Assembly (NCBI GenBank): GCA_012719015.1
Contig: JAAYBE010000055.1
Location: 1 to 11,411 of the forward strand
Length of the DNA: 11,411 nucleotides
Direction: 5' to 3'
Origin: Actinomycetota bacterium
GTDB lineage: Bacteria; Actinomycetota; Thermoleophilia; UBA2241
The notes beneath the pieces were generated by a model. That model had not been told where the DNA came from, ran no database searches, and saw only the letters and a list, made by a program, of their open reading frames with translations. Numbering within the stretch: position 1 is the first letter of the stretch; every line of letters begins with the position of its first letter. The translations under genes were made by a program, and so were the position numbers. Below are positions 4,999 through 11,411 of the stretch, piece by piece.

Positions 4999-7031
4999 TT
5001 CACGGGCCTGCAGGAGGTCGCGAGTCCCATCATGACATCGTTGGACAGCTGATCGTCCAGGGTGTTCAGCACCCAGTACAGGGTCCCACGCTCCCTCCAG
5101 GCGACCATGTGGAGACTGTCGCCCTGGTAGAAGAGCATGTAGGTGCGGCCACCGACCTTCTTCGTGCCGGTGGGGCTCTCGATCGCCGGCGGTCGCAGCC
5201 AGCGCATGGCCTGGACGCTCCAGTAGCCGGACAGCGGCGTCCGCGCGACGGCCACTGAGGCAGCGAGACGCCTGCCGTCCGTCGTCTCGATCGAGTAGTT
5301 GTGGAACTGGTCGTACACGGACCCCGCCGGCCACGCCACCGGAGCCTGGAGCCGCAGGGGCGTGGCCGCGTCGGTCAGCTTCCACGTCTCCCAGCCGACC
5401 TTCTGGCCCGCGAGCAGGGTCTGGCGCTCCTCGACGACCGCATCAGGGACGTCCAGGACGCCGTCGAACGACGAGGCGACGAACACCGAGATGCCGTCGA
5501 CGACGCCGGGGCCGCGAGGGATGACGCGCACCTCAGCCGGCGACAACATGGCGGCGACGGCGTCGGCGTGGGAACGGAGACTCCTGGGTGCGTACACGGC
5601 GGTCACCCTGTCGGGGTACTCGTAGTCGTCGGCGACGGCCTGTGCCTTGTAGCCCTGCGCGCTCAGCTGGGTGGCGGCGGCGGTCGCGAGGCCGTCGATG
5701 CCGCTGCCGTTGTAGACGCGCACGGGGAACACGTTCTTCGCGACCCGCGCCTCGTCCTTGCGTCTCACCGGGGCCTGCGCGGGATGGGTGAAACGGCGCA
5801 CCGCCTCGGCGATCTGCCCCTCGGAGGCGGTCACGTACGCTATCCCGTCGAGCATCGGCGTGTCGCCCTCGAGGTGCGTCTGGTACACGCGGGACGTGTC
5901 CACCTGGAACGCCAGTTCCACGAGCGGCTCGATCTTGGCCAGCGAGCTGAGACTCGAACGGGTCTCGCGCGTGATCGCCTTGATGAGCCTGATGACCCGG
6001 TCCCAGTCCCCGCTCCAGCGCCGTGATTGACGCTGCAGCTCCCTGACGAAGAGCTGCTGGCGCTGCATGCGGGTGAAGTCCCCCCTCTGGTCGTGGCGGA
6101 AGCGGACGAAGTTCAGCGCCTGCTTGCCGCGCACCAGCTGGTAGCCGGGCTCGAGGTTGATGGACTTGTAGTTGGCGCTGGCCGGGACGAAGTACTTGCG
6201 GTCGATGGGAAGGTAGACGCCGCCCAGGATGTTGACCGTGTGCCAGAAACCGGCGAAGTCGGTCTCGATCCAGCCGTTGATCGGGAGGCCGGTGAGCTCT
6301 TTGAAGGTCCTGATCACCGCCTTGGGACCGCCGTAGGAGTAGGCCGCGTTCATCTTCTCGTAGCCGACGCCCTCTATGTACACACGGAGGTCACGGGGCA
6401 ACGAGAGCATCGAGATGCTCCTGGTGTCGGGGTCGAGACGCAGCAGCATCTGGGTGTCCGAGCGCCCCGGGTCGTCGGGGATATCCGACCTGTCGGAGCC
6501 GATGAGCAGGATGTTCATCGGCTTGTCCGGCAACGGAGGGGCGATCTCCGCGTCGGCGGCGGCGATCTGCTCCCGTTCCTGCACCGTGGTCTCCGGAGAT
6601 CCGCTCTGTCCGACGGGGACCACCAGGCCGTTGGCGTACCCGACCGCCAGGCCGGGGGCGGCCAGTACCAGCGCCACCACCACCATGGCGACGGCCTTGA
6701 TCGCACGCCGGCGACCGAAGGCGAGGCCTGCGGTGGCCAGAGCCATCGTCGCGAGCGCCACGACCGGCGCCCCCAGGAGCAGCCAGCCTGGCACCGTCTC
6801 GACCTCCCGCAGGATGTCGAGCGCCGCCCGTGAGTTGTCGACGGCCTCGCGACCGTACAGCCAGAACAGCGCTGCCGCCGTGGCGACCGCCGCTATGACG
6901 GGCGCCCAGGTCCACGCGCGCCGGACAGAGCTCACCCGGCGCGCACGGCGCGAGCGACGCAGCGGCGGGGGCGCGAGCGCCTCGCGCACGTGCTCTTCCT
7001 CGCCGACCCTGTAGACGCGATAGCTGCTCAT
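4995..7031 (-). CDS. LytR-CpsA-Psr (LCP) wall-polymer ligase with LytR_C and extra C-terminal domain
   Basis: LCP enzymes transfer undecaprenyl-linked glycopolymers onto peptidoglycan outside the membrane. This 678-residue protein has a basic cytoplasmic head and three hydrophobic segments (42-59, 82-103, 112-132), which place the rest outside. The LCP domain (about 172-345) keeps the family landmarks: NILLIGSDRSD (173-183), SDTQMLLRLD, the SLPRDL motif with R213 and D214, EKMNAAYSYGG, and RFRHDQRGDFTRMQRQQ (311-327) with its arginines, so it is probably active. A LytR_C domain follows (about 434-520, starting VFPVRVYNGSGIDGLA). Residues 540-678 form an extra domain with YMLFYQGDSLHMVAW (631-645) that faintly resembles DUF4367-type sensor domains. 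ATG 7031 is chosen because it lies 16 bases after the murA stop and opens a basic head. The ribosome site is weak (CGGGAC). It is in an operon with murA upstream and the LCP-like gene downstream. Confidence 0.93.
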   Translation of the reverse strand: MSSYRVYRVGEEEHVREALAPPPLRRSRRARRVSSVRRAWTWAPVIAAVATAAALFWLYGREAVDNSRAALDILREVETVPGWLLLGAPVVALATMALATAGLAFGRRRAIKAVAMVVVALVLAAPGLAVGYANGLVVPVGQSGSPETTVQEREQIAAADAEIAPPLPDKPMNILLIGSDRSDIPDDPGRSDTQMLLRLDPDTRSISMLSLPRDLRVYIEGVGYEKMNAAYSYGGPKAVIRTFKELTGLPINGWIETDFAGFWHTVNILGGVYLPIDRKYFVPASANYKSINLEPGYQLVRGKQALNFVRFRHDQRGDFTRMQRQQLFVRELQRQSRRWSGDWDRVIRLIKAITRETRSSLSSLAKIEPLVELAFQVDTSRVYQTHLEGDTPMLDGIAYVTASEGQIAEAVRRFTHPAQAPVRRKDEARVAKNVFPVRVYNGSGIDGLATAAATQLSAQGYKAQAVADDYEYPDRVTAVYAPRSLRSHADAVAAMLSPAEVRVIPRGPGVVDGISVFVASSFDGVLDVPDAVVEERQTLLAGQKVGWETWKLTDAATPLRLQAPVAWPAGSVYDQFHNYSIETTDGRRLAASVAVARTPLSGYWSVQAMRWLRPPAIESPTGTKKVGGRTYMLFYQGDSLHMVAWRERGTLYWVLNTLDDQLSNDVMMGLATSCRPVK

Positions 7032-7047
7032 GCTCGTCCCGGCGCGC

Positions 7048-8391
7048 TCATGTGCGGCGCGCGCGCTCGACCTCGCCCGCAGGGGGAGACGCCGTCGTGG
7101 ACGCTCCGGTTCGCGGCCCGTCCGCACTGCGGAGGACGTCCGCGCCGAGGCCTCGCAGCTTGCCCATGATGTCCTCGTACCCGCGGTCGATGTGGTGCAC
7201 GCCGCGCACCTCGGTGAGCCCGTCGGCGATGAGCCCGGCCGTGACCAGCGCCGCGCCACCGCGGAGGTCCGGCGCCTCGACGACGGTGCCGCTCAGCGAG
7301 CGCGGGCCCGCGATCACCGCATGGTGACCGGTCGTCTCGATGCCGGCGCCCAGCCGGTTCAGCTCGTCGACCACGACGAAGCGGTTCTCGAACACGTTCT
7401 CCGTGACGATGGAGGTCCCCTGGGCGAGCGTGAGGAGGACCATGGTCTGGGCCTGCAGGTCGGTGGCGAACCCGGGGTGCGGCAACGTCGCGATGTCCAC
7501 CGGGAAGAGCGGCCCGTCACGGCTCACCGTGATGCGCTCGTGGCCTTCGTCAACCTGCACTCCCATCGCGCGCAGCTTGGCGAGGAACAACCCCAGATGA
7601 ACGGGGTCGAGGCCGAGTGTCGACACGCGGCCCTGAGTGGCGGCTCCCATGAGCAGATAGGTCCCGGCCTCGACACGGTCGGCGATCACGGAGTGGACGA
7701 CGCCGTGCAGCGGGCGTCCGCCGGCGACGCGGATGGTGCTGGTGCCGGCCCCTTCGATCTCCGCGCCCATGCCCTGGAGGAACGCGCACAGATCCATGAT
7801 CTCGGGCTCGCGGGCGGCGTTCTCGATCACCGTCTCGCCCTCGGCGGCGGTCGCCGCCATGAGCAGGTTCTCGGTCGCGCCGACGCTCGGGTAGTCGAGC
7901 GGCACGGGCGCGCCCCTGAGTCCGTCGCTGCGCACGCGGATGAACCCGTGGTCGATGTCGACGCGGGCGCCGAGCTTCTCCAGACCGCGGATGTGGAAGT
8001 CGATCCGCCGCGGCCCGATGTTGCAGCCGCCGGGCATGGCGATGGTGGCCTCGCCCAGCCGAGCCACGAGCGGCCCCATGACGATGATGCTGGCGCGCAT
8101 CGTGCGCACGAGCTCGTAGGGGGCACACCCGGTCAACCCGGCGCCGGCGCGCACATGCAGCGCGTCGTCCTCTCCGGCGACCTCCGCACCCAGGGCGCGC
8201 AACATGGTCACCATGGTGCCCACGTCAGTGATCCGCGGCACGCGCCGGATGACGCACGGGTCGGCGGTGAGCAGGCTGGCGGCGAGCAGCTTGAGGGCCG
8301 AGTTCTTGGCCCCGGAGAGGACGACCTCTCCCTCCAGACGCCTGCCGCCGCGCACCAACAGGCGCGCGTCGTGTTCGCTCAAGCCGTCCAT
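7048..8391 (-). CDS. murA: UDP-N-acetylglucosamine 1-carboxyvinyltransferase
   Basis: MurA catalyses the first committed step of peptidoglycan synthesis in the cytoplasm, transferring enolpyruvate from phosphoenolpyruvate to UDP-GlcNAc. The 447 residues cover the whole two-domain fold. GAKNS carries the substrate lysine K29. TMRAS includes R99. PGGCNIGPRRID (120-131) carries the active-site C123, equivalent to E. coli Cys115, so fosfomycin sensitivity is expected from the family rather than the Asp-type resistance. PHPGFATDLQAQ has the catalytic D311, and HIDRGYEDI marks the C-terminus. About 22 residues beyond the usual end form a proline/alanine/arginine-rich tail of unknown role. ATG 8391 is used; it has no good Shine-Dalgarno, and a TATACT box sits 12 bases upstream, implying a very short leader. 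The gene heads a cell-wall unit with the LCP ligase and its LCP-like partner, directly after the ATP synthase operon. Confidence 0.97.
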   Translation of the reverse strand: MDGLSEHDARLLVRGGRRLEGEVVLSGAKNSALKLLAASLLTADPCVIRRVPRITDVGTMVTMLRALGAEVAGEDDALHVRAGAGLTGCAPYELVRTMRASIIVMGPLVARLGEATIAMPGGCNIGPRRIDFHIRGLEKLGARVDIDHGFIRVRSDGLRGAPVPLDYPSVGATENLLMAATAAEGETVIENAAREPEIMDLCAFLQGMGAEIEGAGTSTIRVAGGRPLHGVVHSVIADRVEAGTYLLMGAATQGRVSTLGLDPVHLGLFLAKLRAMGVQVDEGHERITVSRDGPLFPVDIATLPHPGFATDLQAQTMVLLTLAQGTSIVTENVFENRFVVVDELNRLGAGIETTGHHAVIAGPRSLSGTVVEAPDLRGGAALVTAGLIADGLTEVRGVHHIDRGYEDIMGKLRGLGADVLRSADGPRTGASTTASPPAGEVERARRT

Positions 8392-8403
8392 CAGATGCCC
8401 AGT

Positions 8404-8409
8404 AGTATA
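8404..8409 (-). promoter_or_regulatory. -10 box of a probable promoter for murA
   Basis: The minus strand reads TATACT, ending 12 bases before the murA ATG. A start about 7 bases downstream leaves a leader of only five or six bases, consistent with the absence of a Shine-Dalgarno. No -35 consensus is visible, because that position falls inside the GC-rich hairpin ending the ATP synthase operon. Confidence 0.45.
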
Positions 8410-8410
8410 A

Positions 8411-8439
8411 TGTGGGGCGCGCCATCGGCGCCCCCCACA
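8411..8439 (-). terminator. Hairpin after atpC, probable terminator of the ATP synthase operon
   Basis: GGGGCGC (8414-8420) pairs with GCGCCCC (8428-8434) around a seven-base loop. Flanking TGTGG and CCACA extend the stem if two cytosines bulge. On the minus strand the stem is followed by a short AT-rich run (TTATA) rather than a true U-tract, so termination may be partial. The run overlaps the murA -10 box. Confidence 0.5.
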
Positions 8440-8473
8440 TCGACCGTTGCGGGTCGTCCGCGCCTGCGGGCCG

Positions 8474-8905
8474 TCAGCGGACGCGCCGGGCCACGTTCAG
8501 GCGGTTCACGGCGCGCTTGAGCGCCTCCTCGGCGCGGAAGTAGTCGACCTCGGCGCGCGCGCCCAGGTCGCCGCTCTCCCGCATGCGGGCCCGGGCGCGC
8601 TCCTCGGCCTTCTCGGCCCGGGCCACGTCGATGGCCCCGGCGAGCTCCGCATGGTCGACCACGACCAGCACCTTGTCGAAGAGGACCTGGGCGTACCCGA
8701 TCCCGGTGGCGATGTACTCCCAGTCGTCGCCGACCGTGCGGATACGCGTCTCGCCCAGGCCCAGGAGCGTGACCAGCGGCTGGTGCCGAGGAAGGATCCC
8801 GAGCTCGCCGTCCACGCCGGGGAGCACCACCATGGCGACGTCGCCGGCGTAGACCTGCCCTTCGGGCGTGACGACCTGGACCGCGAGTGTGCGCTCGTCG
8901 CTCAC
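8474..8905 (-). CDS. atpC: F1Fo ATP synthase epsilon subunit
   Basis: Epsilon is part of the central stalk, coupling rotation of the c-ring to F1 and restraining ATP hydrolysis. The 143 residues give the usual N-terminal beta-sandwich (about 5-88) with the family motif GELGILPRHQPLVTLL (33-48), followed by a C-terminal helical hairpin (about 90-140) rich in Ala, Arg and Glu. The length is normal for a two-domain epsilon. The GTG at 8905 is chosen because it follows the atpD stop by 10 bases and begins just before the conserved VQVVTPEG strand. The Shine-Dalgarno is weak, so translation may be coupled to atpD. This is the last gene of the operon; a hairpin follows. Confidence 0.96.
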   Translation of the reverse strand: MSDERTLAVQVVTPEGQVYAGDVAMVVLPGVDGELGILPRHQPLVTLLGLGETRIRTVGDDWEYIATGIGYAQVLFDKVLVVVDHAELAGAIDVARAEKAEERARARMRESGDLGARAEVDYFRAEEALKRAVNRLNVARRVR

Positions 8906-8915
8906 CGGACGCCGC

Positions 8916-10358
<1,443 letters not shown>

Positions 10359-11234
10359 TCATCCCAGCGCCTCCGCGCCGGCGACGACCTCGAGGATCTC
10401 CTGCGTGATCGCCGCCTGACGGGCGCGGTTCAGGGCCAGCGTGAGGTCGTCGATCATCTCCTCCGCCGCCTCGCTGGCGTTGCGCATGGCCGACATGCGC
10501 GCGCCCTGCTCGCTGGCGCTCGACTCCAGCAGGGCGCGATACACCGTGATCTCGATGTAGGCCGGCAGCAGCCGCTCGAAGATGTCCGCCGGGTTGGGCT
10601 CGTAGAGATAGCTCACCGGCCGACGCCCCGCTCCGCCGGTCACCTCCTGGTGCGGGATCGGGAGGATCGTCACATCCACCAGCCGCTGCTCGATGGGCGA
10701 CACGAAGTGGTTGTAGAAGACCCGCACGCGGTCGGTCTCCCCGCCGACGAAGACCTCGATCATGCGCTTGGTGATCGCACGTGCGTGATGGTACTCGGGG
10801 TGGTCGCTCAGGTCCTGCCATGAGGCGACCAGCTCATGGCCCCTGAACTTGAGCGTCCCGATGCCCTTCTTGCCCACGCCGGTGAGGCGGGTCTTCATCC
10901 CCTCGGCGCGCAGCCTGCTGTCCTCCTCCAGCACGCGCCGGATGACGCTGGCGTTGAACGAGCCGGCCAGCCCCCGGTCGCCGGTCATCGCGATGAGGGA
11001 GACGGTCCGTTCTTCGTCGTGCGCCTGTAGCAGCGGGTGGTCGAGGTCGTGCTCCGCGTAGGTGGCCAGGTCGCGCATCATCTCGACCATGGCGGCGGCG
11101 TAGGCGCGCAGGGCCTCGATGCGCTGCTGGTTGCGACGCAGCTTGGCGGCCGCGACCATCTCCATCGCCTTGGTGATCTTGCGCGTGTTCTGGACCGACG
11201 CGATGCGTCGGCGGATGTCGCGCAGGGTCGCCAC
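10359..11234 (-). CDS. atpG: F1Fo ATP synthase gamma subunit
   Basis: Gamma is the rotating shaft inside the alpha3beta3 head. The 291-residue protein has the N-terminal coiled-coil helix with NTRKITKAMEMVAAAKLRR (16-34), the central MTGDRGLAGSFN motif (84-95), and the C-terminal helix from MRNASEAAEEMIDDLTL to RQAAITQEILEVVAGAEAL, all characteristic of the family. A longer in-frame reading upstream is rejected because it runs through the alpha gene. The GTG at 11234 gives the standard ATLRDIRRRI opening. It lies one base after the atpA stop and 6 bases after a GGAGG, so the two genes are tightly coupled. Confidence 0.97.
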   Translation of the reverse strand: MATLRDIRRRIASVQNTRKITKAMEMVAAAKLRRNQQRIEALRAYAAAMVEMMRDLATYAEHDLDHPLLQAHDEERTVSLIAMTGDRGLAGSFNASVIRRVLEEDSRLRAEGMKTRLTGVGKKGIGTLKFRGHELVASWQDLSDHPEYHHARAITKRMIEVFVGGETDRVRVFYNHFVSPIEQRLVDVTILPIPHQEVTGGAGRRPVSYLYEPNPADIFERLLPAYIEITVYRALLESSASEQGARMSAMRNASEAAEEMIDDLTLALNRARQAAITQEILEVVAGAEALG

Positions 11235-11235
11235 G

Positions 11236-11411
11236 TCAGGCCTCCGCCCCCTCCGCCGCCGCCTGCCGCCCCGCGGCGTCCGTGTCCGGTCCGACGACCT
11301 CGGCCACGGGTTCCACCGTGGCGGCGAACGCGTTGTGGTGGGCCGCGACGGCGTCCTTGAGTCTGGCCTCGGTGTCCTCGGTGAGCTCACCCCGGTCGCG
11401 GATGTCGGCGA
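11236..11411 (-). CDS. atpA: F1Fo ATP synthase alpha subunit, C-terminal end (cut by window edge)
   Basis: Only the last 57 complete codons are present. They read DIRDRGELTEDTEARLKDAV, then a helix ending near FAATVEPV and an alanine- and glutamate-rich tail ending AAAEGAEA. The pattern of a short arginine/glutamate segment, GEL, then a lysine-bearing amphipathic helix is the usual C-terminus of bacterial alpha subunits. Its position directly before atpG confirms the assignment. The tail after the helix is longer and more acidic than in many bacteria, as is common in actinobacteria. The nucleotide-binding core lies beyond the right edge. Confidence 0.9.
   Translation of the reverse strand, partial: ADIRDRGELTEDTEARLKDAVAAHHNAFAATVEPVAEVVGPDTDAAGRQAAAEGAEA
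11241..11245 (-). promoter_or_regulatory. Ribosome binding site of atpG inside the end of atpA
   Basis: The minus strand reads GGAGG 6 bases before the GTG at 11234, inside the last codons of atpA. It decides the GTG start. Confidence 0.6.

Noticed and set aside
3619..5052. A 477-codon plus-strand open frame opposite the LCP-like gene
   Set aside because: The composition is Arg/His/Pro/Gly rich with no motif, while the minus strand has a membrane segment, a coupled start and LCP-like structure.
4999..5385. Upstream extension of the LCP-like protein into the LCP gene
   Set aside because: It would overlap the confirmed LCP C-terminus by nearly 400 bases. The GTG at 4998 gives a short basic head, then a membrane helix.
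7048..7125. MurA C-terminal tail as evidence of a frameshift
   Set aside because: The conserved MurA end (HIDRGYEDI, LRGLGADVLRS) is intact, and the stop lies 16 bases before the next gene. A short natural extension is simpler.
8406..8411. Perfect TATAAT on the plus strand beside murA
   Set aside because: No plus-strand gene follows. It is the near-palindromic partner of the minus-strand TATACT, although an antisense transcript cannot be excluded.

Overview
This window is GC-rich chromosomal DNA in which almost every gene lies on the minus strand. The sequence suggests an actinobacterial (Actinomycetota) organism. The clues are GTG starts, promoters with a clear -10 box but no recognisable -35, an LAxTG-type sorting signal, two LytR-CpsA-Psr (LCP) family genes with LytR_C-like tails, and an O-antigen-ligase-like protein with the SPVGYWN and repeated WD motifs. 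A deep-branching class such as Thermoleophilia or Coriobacteriia is possible, but I cannot settle this from the sequence.

Layout on the minus strand, from right to left (direction of transcription): the end of atpA (11411-11236), atpG, atpD and atpC form the distal part of an F1Fo ATP synthase operon ending at 8474. A hairpin and a -10 element in the next 82 bases separate it from a cell-wall unit. That unit is murA (peptidoglycan precursor synthesis), an LCP wall-polymer ligase with three membrane segments and an extra C-terminal domain, and a second membrane protein whose start overlaps the LCP stop. I read the second protein as a degenerate LCP paralogue that has lost its catalytic residues. 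The unit ends at 3358 against a perfect 46-bp palindrome (3304-3349), which probably terminates transcription from both sides.

On the other side of the palindrome lies the only plus-strand gene (2916-3284), a 122-residue secreted protein with an LAFTG sorting signal. It is transcribed divergently from a polysaccharide unit on the minus strand: an O-antigen ligase/polymerase-like membrane protein with a C-terminal TPR region (738-2768), followed by UDP-glucose 6-dehydrogenase (641 to the left edge, incomplete).

The non-ATPase genes form a coherent envelope group. UDP-glucuronate supply (ugd) and polymerisation or ligation of a glycan (Wzy/WaaL-like) would make a surface polymer. MurA supplies peptidoglycan, the LCP protein would attach the polymer to it, and a sortase encoded elsewhere would anchor the LAFTG protein. 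The observation most worth following is the translationally coupled pair of an apparently active and an apparently inactive LCP protein. No RNA genes, mobile elements, CRISPR arrays or attachment sites were seen, and no stretch longer than 300 bases lacks a gene.
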